Part shown: piece after piece, positions 6,092 to 13,078 of the stretch
Layout: each line of letters starts with the position of its first letter
How positions within the stretch are numbered: the first letter of the stretch is position 1
Source of the DNA: an uncultured Nitrososphaera sp.
GTDB lineage: Archaea > Thermoproteota > Nitrososphaeria > Nitrososphaerales > Nitrososphaeraceae
NCBI RefSeq assembly: GCF_946478925.1
Contig: NZ_CAMLDP010000057.1
Span: 1-13,179, forward strand
Length of the DNA stretch: 13,179 nucleotides
Direction of reading: 5' to 3'
Program-made: the position numbers and the translations under genes
Notes under the pieces: model-generated
What the model saw: only the letters and a program-made list of their open reading frames with translations
Databases searched by the model: none
Told to the model about the DNA's origin: nothing

Positions 6092-7879
6092 CTACTGCAC
6101 GGTGACGGTTAGGACTACCCATTGTTGGTTGCCGGCGTTGTCTATGGCGTGAGCTACTATGGTGTGCTGCCCTGTCTGAGTCATGGTGATTGCTTTAGTC
6201 CATGTCGAGCCGTTGACCGTTGCGTTGCTGTAGGTGAGCGAGTCCGTGCGCACTTCGACAAGTGCAAGGCCGCTTTCCGCGTCGGAGGCTGTGCCGCTGA
6301 CGGTGAACTGCTGGCCTGCCGTCACGGTCGCGCCCCCTGGAGGCATCGTTATTGCAAGACTCGGCTTTGTCATGTCAGGCGCGCTTGCAAGCACAAAGTT
6401 GACAAAAGCCCATTCTTGATTGCCCGCAGCGTCAGAAGCCCTCGCCACGATTCTTGTGTATTGGCTGTTGTTCAGAGTCAGGTTTATGCTCCAAGAGTTA
6501 CCGCCGCCCGTCATGGTCGCCGGCGCATAGGTCGTTCCTGCCGAGCCGTCCGGATTTGTCACTCTCACATCGACGCCGGTTACCGCCTTGTTGTCCGTGG
6601 CCGTTCCTGTGATACTCACAGTGGAGCCAAAGGTTATCGACTGGCCTTGCGTCGGTGAGCCGACAGAGATTGCAGGCTTTGTAGTGTCAGGCGTGTTTCC
6701 GCTTACCACCATATGCGTTGCAAGCCAGTTCTGGTTTCCTGACGAGTCGGTGATTCTGACCCTTATCGTGTCGTACAGAGTTGACGAAGTTGTCTGTACA
6801 GAGGTCCACGAATTTGCACCACCAAGGGTAGCGGCCACGTACGGAGTGCCCGCCGTTCCTGCCGCGTTTGTGATTCTCACTTCGACAAGTGCGACATTGA
6901 CGTTATCGCTGGCCGTTCCTGAGACTGTGAAGGGTGTGTCTGTAGTTACCGCTGACTCTGCCGCCGGCGAAGTTATTGCCCCTGTCGGCTTTGTCGTGTC
7001 GGCCGGTGGAGGCAGTGCGTCGATTGCAGCCACTAGGCCGTTAAAGTCTGTCATGGTCTTGCCGTCTGCCTTGAGCTGGGCTATCAGAGTGCTTAGGGTG
7101 TTTATCTGCGTCGCGTTGACTATGTTCAGAGCAGTGGTTCCACTGTACTGTGCAAAGTCCTGCGGATGCAACATTACTACCGCAAATCCCCTTGTCGCTA
7201 GCGAGTTGTTTATGAGAGTGTTGAGCTGAGAGACTGTCTGGCCGTTGTGTCCTGCCGCCTTGTGGGTGTCAACAAAGTTGACCGTCATTGGAAGCGACTT
7301 TACTCCTGTAGTCGAGTCTGCCGGCGGATAAGTTGCTGGCAAGTATCCATTGTCCGGGACGACATCGGCCGAGAGGATGTTGAGGTTGTCGCTCTGCATG
7401 GCAAGCAGTGTGTTTGAATTGACCGAGTTGTCAGGCGCGATAAAGATGTTGGTGCCTACTCCGTGCAATTGTACGAGCTTGTTGTACGCCTGCTGCAAAG
7501 TGCTTTGTTGGTCTGCAAGGGAGAGTTGCGCGTAATCGACATGGTTCCAGCCGTGCAGTGCGTATTCCGTAAATCCTGCGTCGTGGCCTGCCTGAATCTT
7601 GGCGACTATCGGCGCGTCGTTTCCGTAAAAGTTCATTATGAGTCCTGTGCTTACCTTTGTATTGTTGAACTGGTTAAGAGTCGCAAGCTGTACATTGTGC
7701 AGCCAGCTATCCTGAATATCGTCCAGCCTGAATACTACGCAATTGCAGGATGATGCAACGGCAGCGTGCGCGCTCTGTGTCTGACCTGCAATCGCCATAA
7801 CCAAAATGGCCGCCATTGCTGTGGCGGCGATGGTGATGCGGTCGTTCCTTCTACCTATTCCCGTTCTTTTGATTCCCAT
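6092..7879 (-). CDS. Secreted polysaccharide deacetylase with three Ig-like repeats (595 aa)
   Basis: A signal peptide or anchor is clear: basic start (IKRTGIGRRNDR), hydrophobic segment at 15-33 and an A-H-A-A cleavage-like site near 37-40. The deacetylase part (about 45-290) has D53-D54 in F-R-L-D-D, H109-x3-H113 in L-H-G-W-N-H, and L-H-P at 237-239, as expected for the metal and catalytic sites of carbohydrate esterase family 4/NodB-like enzymes. These remove acetyl groups from N-acetyl sugars outside the cell. Three Ig-like repeats of about 95-100 residues follow (295-393, 399-499, 503-595), each opening with (D/M)TKP and ending near G-N-Q-x-W. Such proteins are common in Nitrososphaera-type archaea. 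The start at 7879 lies 11 bases after the ligase stop with GTGAAAAAAGA in between; an earlier start at 7921 would overlap the ligase. On a mobile element it may modify or bind the host surface. Confidence 0.85.
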   Translation of the reverse strand: MGIKRTGIGRRNDRITIAATAMAAILVMAIAGQTQSAHAAVASSCNCVVFRLDDIQDSWLHNVQLATLNQFNNTKVSTGLIMNFYGNDAPIVAKIQAGHDAGFTEYALHGWNHVDYAQLSLADQQSTLQQAYNKLVQLHGVGTNIFIAPDNSVNSNTLLAMQSDNLNILSADVVPDNGYLPATYPPADSTTGVKSLPMTVNFVDTHKAAGHNGQTVSQLNTLINNSLATRGFAVVMLHPQDFAQYSGTTALNIVNATQINTLSTLIAQLKADGKTMTDFNGLVAAIDALPPPADTTKPTGAITSPAAESAVTTDTPFTVSGTASDNVNVALVEVRITNAAGTAGTPYVAATLGGANSWTSVQTTSSTLYDTIRVRITDSSGNQNWLATHMVVSGNTPDTTKPAISVGSPTQGQSITFGSTVSITGTATDNKAVTGVDVRVTNPDGSAGTTYAPATMTGGGNSWSINLTLNNSQYTRIVARASDAAGNQEWAFVNFVLASAPDMTKPSLAITMPPGGATVTAGQQFTVSGTASDAESGLALVEVRTDSLTYSNATVNGSTWTKAITMTQTGQHTIVAHAIDNAGNQQWVVLTVTVQ

Positions 7880-7890
7880 TCTTTTTTCAC

Positions 7891-8721
7891 TTACTCTTTT
7901 TTGATTTCGTCGTACGAGCATTCCTCCGGCCGTTTGTCCTCTCGTACCCTTGTGACAAACGGATGTCTGAGCTTGAGGCCAGAACTAACCTCTTGGTACT
8001 GTACCTCAAGGACAGACCCTTCCGTGATTTTTGAGAGGTCAATTCCTTTTGAGAACGACCCCACCTTACCTAACGGCAGAACGAATTTACCGCGGTAAGT
8101 AGCAATGTAGAATGCTTTTCCGTCTACATGACCCGGCTCCTCGCCGGTTACAAAGACATCGGCCGTGTCGAATTTTTTGGCCTTCAACCAGGCGTCGCTT
8201 TGGCCGTATGCAGCCTTGGGATTTTTTACTACAATCCCTTCGTACCCAGAGTCGATCATGTCCTCCTTGTACTTCTCAATGTCCTCAAACGTGTCCACGT
8301 TCTGAGAAGGAACCAGCTTGACATGCTTTAGACCGCCCCCGAACAGGGCTTTCAATTCCCGCCTTCTCTGTCTGTAGGTCAGCGACATGGTTTCTGCCTC
8401 GCCAAGATGCAGTATGTCAAACACCCACAGCTCACACTTTGCAGGTACTAGCTCGCAGTCCAGAACTACCTTCTTGTATGCCTGAGTCAGAATAGCCAGC
8501 TCGTTTACCATGTCAGGATACTGCTCACTTCCGTACGTTCCGTTATGCTTTGTTGCAAGGACTCGGAAATCGCGTGTGCAGAAAGCAAAGACGCGCCGAC
8601 CGTCAATCTTTGGCTCTGCGACTGCCGGCAGGCCGTTTTTCATTACCCAATTTCCAAGAGGCATGTTTTCAGCCCTTTGCGCGGTGTCCTTGACAAACAT
8701 GCAGAGCTTTTCTTGACTCAT
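7891..8721 (-). CDS. Minimal ATP-dependent DNA ligase (276 aa)
   Basis: It seals nicks or joins ends in DNA through an AMP-lysine intermediate. All nucleotidyltransferase motifs are visible: motif I E-P-K38-I-D-G-R with the adenylated lysine, motif III V-L-D-C-E90, motif IIIa W-V-F101-D-I-L, motif IV E161-G-I-V-V-K, motif V W-L-K-A-K-K (178-183), then an OB-fold (about 187-265) ending with a motif VI-like R-H-P-F-V-T-R-V-R-E-D-K (252-263). The large N-terminal DNA-binding domain of cellular archaeal LIG1 (about 550-600 aa) is absent; this size is typical of viral and LigD-type/accessory ligases. Its ATG overlaps the stop of the 38-aa gene as TAATG. It lies in the same array as the Ku-like gene, suggesting end joining; nick sealing in replication is the alternative. 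Confidence 0.88.
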   Translation of the reverse strand: MSQEKLCMFVKDTAQRAENMPLGNWVMKNGLPAVAEPKIDGRRVFAFCTRDFRVLATKHNGTYGSEQYPDMVNELAILTQAYKKVVLDCELVPAKCELWVFDILHLGEAETMSLTYRQRRRELKALFGGGLKHVKLVPSQNVDTFEDIEKYKEDMIDSGYEGIVVKNPKAAYGQSDAWLKAKKFDTADVFVTGEEPGHVDGKAFYIATYRGKFVLPLGKVGSFSKGIDLSKITEGSVLEVQYQEVSSGLKLRHPFVTRVREDKRPEECSYDEIKKE

Positions 8722-8837
8722 TAATGGTCTCCCTGCTTGGCGTTATAGACACACAAAGGACACTCTGTTTTGTCCTCGGTTATCTCGTATTGGTCAGGGC
8801 AGACGAAAGGCGGTCGGTGGACTCTACAGTATTTCAT
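8721..8837 (-). CDS. Tiny zinc-binding protein (38 aa)
   Basis: The 38-codon frame fills exactly the gap between two genes: its ATG follows the previous TAA directly and its TAA shares one base with the ligase ATG. GGAGG lies 12 bases upstream. It has C4-x2-H7, C13 and C26-P-L-C29, a likely single zinc knuckle. Placement right before the ligase and coupled to it suggests a partner or translational primer, but the function is unknown. Confidence 0.65.
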   Translation of the reverse strand: MKYCRVHRPPFVCPDQYEITEDKTECPLCVYNAKQGDH

Positions 8838-9107
8838 TTACTGGTCGCCCTCCTCTCTTTCGTACTGCTCCTCGACCTCGTAAAATATACAGACTTGAAC
8901 CCGAACAAAGCTAGGTAGTTTATAGTATGACCTTACAGCAAGCTTTTCGCTAATATGCAGAGTCGCCACATGGTTTATCTCTCGGATTATGGCCGTGCGC
9001 CTTGCAATGTTTAGCGCCTCCCATTTTGCCGCAACCCTTCTTTGCTGCTCCTCCGGTCTCTGCCTGTACCGTATGCCAAGGAACTCTAGGAACGAGTCAA
9101 ATATCAT
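8838..9107 (-). CDS. Hypothetical small basic protein (89 aa)
   Basis: Not recognised. A basic helical core (RYRQRPEEQQRRVAAKWEAL and ARRTAIIREINHVATLHISE) is followed by a beta-like, aromatic stretch (SYYKLPSFVRVQVCIFYEV) and an acidic tail E-R-E-E-G-D-Q. The ATG overlaps the previous stop as ATGA, with AAGGAGTTGAT upstream, so the gene is coupled to it. A DNA-binding role would fit the charge pattern but is not shown. Confidence 0.65.
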   Translation of the reverse strand: MIFDSFLEFLGIRYRQRPEEQQRRVAAKWEALNIARRTAIIREINHVATLHISEKLAVRSYYKLPSFVRVQVCIFYEVEEQYEREEGDQ

Positions 9108-9517
9108 TCTAGAATCAACTCCTTTTTCTTTACCGCCTGCTTCAATTCGCGCAGAATATCCTCAACATCTAGGTAGGCATAGTCTGCAAAGAGGTTAGGG
9201 CTAATTCCGCCGGCTCTTTGTACCAAGTCATTCAATAGCCTGAACCTGCCTTGCAGCGTAATTGACGCTGCAATCTGGTCGTTTGATTCAGGGTTGTAGT
9301 TATTCAAATCTAGGTCGTCGCCGTGTACAGTCCACCCAAATCCTGTGTGCAAGATAGAGTAGTGGCCTTTCTGGTTCACCGCAAGGACTATGGCTCCCTT
9401 TTCATACAAGTCCATGTCCGGCTCGCTCTGGTCATTGGCAACAGCAAACCCGAACCTGAAAAGGAACTCGCGTTCTAGGTCTGCATACTTGTCAGCCTTT
9501 AGCTTGTCGAATTTCAA
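9104..9517 (-). CDS. Hypothetical protein (137 aa), TTG start
   Basis: Not recognised. An acidic alpha/beta protein: helical start, a beta-rich middle with aromatic and histidine residues (GHYSILHTGFGWTVHGDDLD at about 51-70) and a helical end (EDILRELKQAVKKKELILE). It starts with TTG overlapping the previous TGA as TTGA, preceded by GGAGAGGAAA; no ATG lies nearby. It shares this arrangement with the gene at 4630-5454. It has no cysteines, unlike its neighbours. It may be a structural or partner protein of the end-joining group, based on position only. Confidence 0.7.
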   Translation of the reverse strand: MKFDKLKADKYADLEREFLFRFGFAVANDQSEPDMDLYEKGAIVLAVNQKGHYSILHTGFGWTVHGDDLDLNNYNPESNDQIAASITLQGRFRLLNDLVQRAGGISPNLFADYAYLDVEDILRELKQAVKKKELILE

Positions 9518-10245
9518 AAGACTATTTCCTCTCCTTTTTTGAACGACTTTTCTATCTCACCGCCGCTAATCTTGTTGGTTTTCGGGTCGTAGTACTTGTC
9601 CTTGCAGTTGCTACAGTAAAACCCATAGTCAGTCAGGTAGCAATCCTCAAGCGCGACCCCGCCTCTCTCTTCCGGGTTTTTCTTTTCCTCCGCCTCTCTC
9701 GTGCCCCTCTCGTTTGCTAGCTGCGCGTTGCAGACATCGCAGATAACTTCACCGTCAGGAACCTCGACCTTGATTAAAGCCGGCGTCTCTTCGGCAAGCT
9801 GACCGGACTCTTTCATTATCCGATTCACCACCGCGTGACCCATGTCTGCAATCTCTGCGTACAACATGCGCTTGTTCCTTGCAGCACTAATTCTTTCCGC
9901 CTCACTCTGCTCGACGTATGTGATTATGCCCTTGTTTGCCGGCTTGTACGCGTTCAGCTCGTCTATCTTTGCCCTTAGCTCGTCCGGGTTTCCTACAAAG
10001 TTCAGACACGCGTTGCCGGCGTACGAAGAAAAGTCGGTGTCTATCTTCAAGCCTAGATCCCACCCTCTCAAGAACAACATGCTTGGCTTGAGGCGCATGG
10101 CCTTTGGTTTCCTGCCTTTTCTTTGTGTAAAGGCTATCATGCCGGCCTCGACTCGGAATATGGTCAGCTCTATCCTGTGAGTCAGCGCGAGCATTTCATC
10201 AACATAGAATACCGTGTACTGACCCTGAGATAATCCACTATCCAT
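9514..10245 (-). CDS. Hypothetical protein with C-terminal zinc ribbon (243 aa)
   Basis: Not recognised. Residues 8-90 look beta-rich with a basic patch R-K-G-R-K-P-K-A-M-R-L-K-P at 42-54; residues 85-150 are helical. The C-terminal part has C169-x2-C172 and C211-x2-C214, about 40 residues apart, probably one zinc ribbon with a charged, low-complexity insert (180-197). The start at 10245 was chosen because GGTGGTC lies 3-4 bases from it and it follows the Ku-like stop by 26 bases; an upstream frame reaching 10377 lies inside the Ku-like gene. Position directly after the Ku-like gene and before the ligase suggests a role in the same DNA process. Confidence 0.7.
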   Translation of the reverse strand: MDSGLSQGQYTVFYVDEMLALTHRIELTIFRVEAGMIAFTQRKGRKPKAMRLKPSMLFLRGWDLGLKIDTDFSSYAGNACLNFVGNPDELRAKIDELNAYKPANKGIITYVEQSEAERISAARNKRMLYAEIADMGHAVVNRIMKESGQLAEETPALIKVEVPDGEVICDVCNAQLANERGTREAEEKKNPEERGGVALEDCYLTDYGFYCSNCKDKYYDPKTNKISGGEIEKSFKKGEEIVF

Positions 10246-10271
10246 TTTGACCACCAAAGAAAAAGAGAGGA

Positions 10272-11180
10272 TTAGGCTCCTCCCGCAGCCCTTGCGAGTT
10301 TCACCTTTGCCTTCTTTGCCGGCTGTACCATCTTTGGAGCTGTTGGCTGTAGGTCGTCGTGGAATCTGACCGCCCATGAGCTATCGAACCGCACTATTCC
10401 TTCCGTCAATGCCAACACAAGCCAAGTCTTGTCGGCCTCCGCGTCGTGGTGAGGGAAAACTATGGCCGTGTAATACTCGTACCCCCGACCGAAGGAAAAG
10501 AAGCAGAGTATGCCAATTTTCTTTTCGTAGAGCTTGCTTGCCAGGTCCGCGACTCTAAACGACTTTTCACCGACCTTTGGATCGACGTTTGCTTTCAGCA
10601 TGTAGTAGTCTTTTACCTTGTACTGAGGCAATTGCTGTAGAGAAATTACGTTCTCATCTTCCAGCTCTATCGTCTTTGTGCGCTCAAACATGCCGACCTC
10701 CTCGCCGTCCTGAACATGGATTATATCTTCCGGCCTGACTTCGACAAAGTTGCCCGCCGCAAGCTCCTCTGAAACAAAGTACTTCTTTTCCGACCTGATA
10801 GAGACAGGCCACTGCGTTCCGTCAACTCTGTTAAAGCGCACGCGCTCCTTTAGCTCCTCGTACGAGACAGGCAAAAGCGTGCGCTCCTCACCCTGAAAGT
10901 TAGGGTCATAGGTGTATGCAGCGCCTACGTACTTGCCCTCTATTGCGCGCCTGCTGTTCTTGTCTACCCTCAAAACAGGCGAAGTTTCTGCCTGAGTCGT
11001 GGTGACAGCCTTGGCTCCCTTGACGTTGTACAGTTGGTACTCCATTTCAAGCGTTGCCGGACATTTCAAAACAATCTGGCCGACCCAGCTTGTACGCGGT
11101 GCTTTTGTTCCTGCCGCCTTCGAGTCAACCGCGCCTGCGGCCGCCTCAAAAGCCTCGTCTATGTTGTTTTTTATTCCCAT
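10272..11180 (-). CDS. Ku-like DNA end-binding protein, divergent (302 aa)
   Basis: The length fits prokaryotic Ku (about 250-320 aa). Segments match the Ku core by eye: S-W-V-G-Q-I-V near residue 31 (Ku begins W-x-G-x-I), K-Y-F-V-x-x-E-E-L at 133-140, E-R-T-K-T-I-E-L-E-D at 166-175 (Ku: A-T-K-T-I-x-I-E-D), K-D-Y-Y-M-L at 190-195 (Ku: K-P-Y-Y-L), and A-D-L-A-S-K-L-Y-E-K-K-I-G-I-L followed by F-G-R-G-Y-E-Y-Y-T-A-I at 211-240 (Ku: L-L-x-x-A-L-x-x-x-x-K-V-A-I-x-x-x-x-x-x-x-R-E-Y-L-x-x-I). The tail is basic (AKKAKVKLARAA), as in many bacterial Ku proteins. Ku rings bind broken DNA ends and recruit a ligase. The typical C-x2-C ribbon after the N-terminus is missing. I chose the start at 11180, which follows GTGAAAAAAGA; an ATG at 11195 is possible. 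The family call is motif-based and uncertain. Confidence 0.5.
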   Translation of the reverse strand: MGIKNNIDEAFEAAAGAVDSKAAGTKAPRTSWVGQIVLKCPATLEMEYQLYNVKGAKAVTTTQAETSPVLRVDKNSRRAIEGKYVGAAYTYDPNFQGEERTLLPVSYEELKERVRFNRVDGTQWPVSIRSEKKYFVSEELAAGNFVEVRPEDIIHVQDGEEVGMFERTKTIELEDENVISLQQLPQYKVKDYYMLKANVDPKVGEKSFRVADLASKLYEKKIGILCFFSFGRGYEYYTAIVFPHHDAEADKTWLVLALTEGIVRFDSSWAVRFHDDLQPTAPKMVQPAKKAKVKLARAAGGA

Positions 11181-11219
11181 TCTTTTTTCACTCATCTTTT
11201 TTTGTTTGCCATGAAGAGT

Positions 11220-11326
11220 CTTGGCGTTACCCGATTCCCGTTGAACTTGGCTTGTGGCATGAAGGCGAATTTTCGCCCAGCGCGCGCTCAAGCTCGGAAC
11301 GGCTCTTCTCGGCCACTTGGAACCAT
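11220..11326 (-). promoter_or_regulatory. Structured leader element, long copy
   Basis: Upstream of the Ku-like gene. On the minus strand it begins ATGGTTCCAA (11326-11317) and ends CGGGTAACGCCAAG (11233-11220), both shared with 6004-6060. The outer helix GGUUCC/GGAAUC (11319-11324 with 11233-11238) keeps pairing through a G-U where the short copy has G-C. Inside are GUGGC/GCCAC (11312-11316 with 11254-11258) and a GGCGA/UCGCC hairpin (11264-11277). The interior differs completely from the short copy. The remaining bases to the start codon are A-rich, as in the other copy. Likely a regulatory RNA leader; the class is unknown. Confidence 0.5.
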
Positions 11327-11344
11327 GTCGTAAGGAGGAACCTT

Positions 11345-11617
11345 CTACCTGGCTTTTCCTTCCTCCTTTGTTACCGGAGTCACCTTACCACCGCGACGGC
11401 CATGCTCGGCCAGCACTTTGTTAAAGACTACGAGCATCCTGTGAAACTGCTGCTTGCTCATGGCCGTGTTTGACAGCAGCCGTCCACTGTCCGCGTCTTT
11501 CAGATTGAACCACCAGATGTTTCCGCGCTGCACCTTAACGTCTACTGCAAAGTTTATGCCAAGCCTCGCCCGCAGCCTTTGCAGCTCGGACTCTATGGCC
11601 TCGTCATTGACGACCAT
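11345..11617 (-). CDS. Hypothetical basic protein (90 aa)
   Basis: Not recognised. A helical start (EAIESELQRLRARLG), a beta segment (FAVDVKVQRGNIWWFNLKD), a helix (SKQQFHRMLVVFNKVLAE) and a basic tail (RRGGKVTPVTKEEGKAR) suggest a small alpha-beta nucleic-acid binder. Its ATG shares one base with the stop of the C2H2 gene (TAATG), and GGAGG lies upstream within that gene. It is the last gene before the 164-base leader region of the Ku-like gene. Confidence 0.65.
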   Translation of the reverse strand: MVVNDEAIESELQRLRARLGINFAVDVKVQRGNIWWFNLKDADSGRLLSNTAMSKQQFHRMLVVFNKVLAEHGRRGGKVTPVTKEEGKAR

Positions 11618-11814
11618 TAATCATCAAATCCTCCTATTTCTCTGGCCGACAGAGTACCGAGTCTTGCAACTTCGCTAGACGAGACGGTGAAAGCCCTGTG
11701 CGCAGTTTTCTTTACGTGTTTTCTGAACTCGTCGCGGGTTGCAAACTTGGCCTTGCATTCTAGGCACTTGTACGGACTCACGTTTTTTGCGTTGTTGTTT
11801 TCTGTTATTCCCAT
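11617..11814 (-). CDS. Single C2H2 zinc-finger protein (65 aa)
   Basis: One classical finger: Y-K-C17-x2-C20-x3-F-x8-H33-x5-H39. Single C2H2 fingers are typical of archaeal viruses and plasmids, where they act as DNA-binding regulators. A serine-rich C-terminal part (SSSEVARLGTLSAREIGG) follows. The start is marked by AGGTGGAAAAAAAGA-ATGGGAATA, the same module as in five other genes, 15 bases after the PP-loop enzyme's stop. Which target it regulates cannot be seen. Confidence 0.8.
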   Translation of the reverse strand: MGITENNNAKNVSPYKCLECKAKFATRDEFRKHVKKTAHRAFTVSSSEVARLGTLSAREIGGFDD

Positions 11815-11829
11815 TCTTTTTTTCCACCT

Positions 11830-12876
11830 TTACGACTTTGCTCCTATGCGTACGTCCATCGTCACGACCTCGCCCTCTGCCGTGACAAACTCCTGTTTTC
11901 CGTCCGGCCCTGTCACGACCCTTAGCGGGTTTTTCCTAAACTCGGCTTGCCTTTCTGCTAGAGTAAACGATTTACCCGCCAAGCATAACCCCTTCCTCTC
12001 GTCTTTGCGCAATTTCATGCCGCGCCGTGCCCTTGCGAGCTTTTTGCCCCGCGTCATCAACATCGACGCATATTCTCGCGAGTTTTCCTCGACTATTCTG
12101 GCCTCGGCATAAAGACCCGGATACTTTGCATCCAGCATAGCCCACCCCGCGACCCTTGTGTATGGACAGTGATAGCAGCCCGACTTTTCCGGCACTGGCA
12201 GACCTTGAGCTTGCAGATACTCTACCTCATGTTTTCTTGTAAAGCCAAATTCATGCACAGGATAGCGCAGGCTCGTGTACTTGGGTATCTCTTTTCTGCT
12301 AGAGTTATCGACCCTTTTCGACTCGTCCGCGTTATAGCCAATGTACTGCATGAATTTTGCAGACTTTGTGAAGGACTGACGCAGGTAGCTTCTCACCGGA
12401 CTAATCTTGAACTTGCTTGTACAGTCTCTAGTCGCTATGCTCGGCAGTATGTCCTTGTCGTAGTGGTACTGAATCAGAGTCTTGCCGTACTTGTTGGCCG
12501 TTATGACCACAGGAACCCCTCTGCTTTCAATCCATTTCTTGTAGAAAGCTACAGTGGCGTACGTTTCCGGTAGCTCGTCGCCGGTGTCAGAAAAAACCAC
12601 CAAGTCAAGCGGGATTTTCTTTTCCAGTATCGCCCACACTATCATAAATGTCGAGTCTACGCCCGCGCCCCATGACGCCACGTACAGCGGCCGCTCGCCC
12701 ATTATCACGGCTGCAAGCGTACGAGTATCCATCTTCCAAGTTACGTGCCTGTCATGGTACTGCTCGCGCCATAGCTCGGCCTGAACGTTGAATCTTAGCG
12801 GAAACGGCTGGCCGGGTACGTCCGGCACATGCGTGTACAGCAAAGGCTTTTCAGGCCAGACCATCTTTTGCCTCAT
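11830..12876 (-). CDS. PAPS-reductase-like PP-loop enzyme (348 aa)
   Basis: The enzyme belongs to the adenine nucleotide alpha-hydrolase (PP-loop) superfamily, in the group called phosphoadenosine phosphosulfate reductase-like in phages. Visible are the PP-loop S68-W-G-A-G-V-D-S-T76, the F-S-D-T-G-D-E-L-P-E-T-Y strand/loop (95-106), R-D-C152-T, I-G-Y-N-A-D-E (179-185) and G-C234-Y-H-C237-P-Y. The cysteines may bind a metal or carry sulfur. Relatives include DndC, which takes part in DNA phosphorothioate formation, and true sulfate-assimilation reductases; phage members have no settled role. The C-terminus (about 275-348) is basic and lacks a recognised domain. It starts one base after the preceding stop. 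DNA or tRNA base modification is the likeliest role, but DndB, DndD and DndE partners are not in the window. Confidence 0.75.
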   Translation of the reverse strand: MRQKMVWPEKPLLYTHVPDVPGQPFPLRFNVQAELWREQYHDRHVTWKMDTRTLAAVIMGERPLYVASWGAGVDSTFMIVWAILEKKIPLDLVVFSDTGDELPETYATVAFYKKWIESRGVPVVITANKYGKTLIQYHYDKDILPSIATRDCTSKFKISPVRSYLRQSFTKSAKFMQYIGYNADESKRVDNSSRKEIPKYTSLRYPVHEFGFTRKHEVEYLQAQGLPVPEKSGCYHCPYTRVAGWAMLDAKYPGLYAEARIVEENSREYASMLMTRGKKLARARRGMKLRKDERKGLCLAGKSFTLAERQAEFRKNPLRVVTGPDGKQEFVTAEGEVVTMDVRIGAKS

Positions 12877-12877
12877 T

Positions 12878-13078
12878 TTACGCGCCGGCCTCCTTTTGCC
12901 TGACCTTGTACGACGCGTCTATTGCAACTTTGCAGTATGCAAACAGATTGCAGCCATACGCTCCAAGACAAAGCATGACCGCATAGTGATCGTACCAGTC
13001 GCCTCCGCACTCTGCGCAGTACTCGAACTCGAATTGCTCTTGCAGCCATTCATCGCCGTTTTGGTTTTGGCCTCGCAT
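12878..13078 (-). CDS. Small Cys-rich zinc-binding protein (66 aa)
   Basis: The function is unknown. C21-x2-C24, H31, C37, C43 and C49 give four to six metal ligands, so one zinc knuckle is likely. The N-terminus is acidic and glutamine-rich. The start follows GGAGGTCGGCGCGTAA, which is the end of the previous gene, and its own end carries an almost identical block used by the next gene, so it is a duplicated-junction cassette. Confidence 0.65.
   Translation of the reverse strand: MRGQNQNGDEWLQEQFEFEYCAECGGDWYDHYAVMLCLGAYGCNLFAYCKVAIDASYKVRQKEAGA

Noticed and set aside
6092..7000. DNA tandem repeat in the deacetylase gene
   Set aside because: The three Ig-like modules are similar as protein but too diverged as DNA to count as a nucleotide repeat.
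7880..7921. Longer start for the deacetylase
   Set aside because: It would put residues before the basic part of the signal peptide and overlap the ligase; GTGAAAAAAGA marks 7879.
8731..8747. Third copy of the CTTGGCGTTA block of the leaders
   Set aside because: Only about ten bases match, and they lie in the coding sequence of the 38-aa gene; no GGTTCC partner is nearby.
10246..10377. Longer start for the zinc-ribbon gene
   Set aside because: It lies inside the 3' end of the Ku-like gene without a suitable site; GGTGGTC precedes the ATG at 10245.
11181..11291. Longer start (TTG at 11291) for the Ku-like gene
   Set aside because: The extension crosses the structured leader and includes the GTGAAAAAAGA site that marks the start at 11180.
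11220..11326. tRNA in the long leader (it contains GTGGCCGAG, like a D-arm of tRNA-Ser/Leu)
   Set aside because: No T-arm with GGTTCxAxxCC and no acceptor stem fit; the short copy lacks the D-arm-like word.
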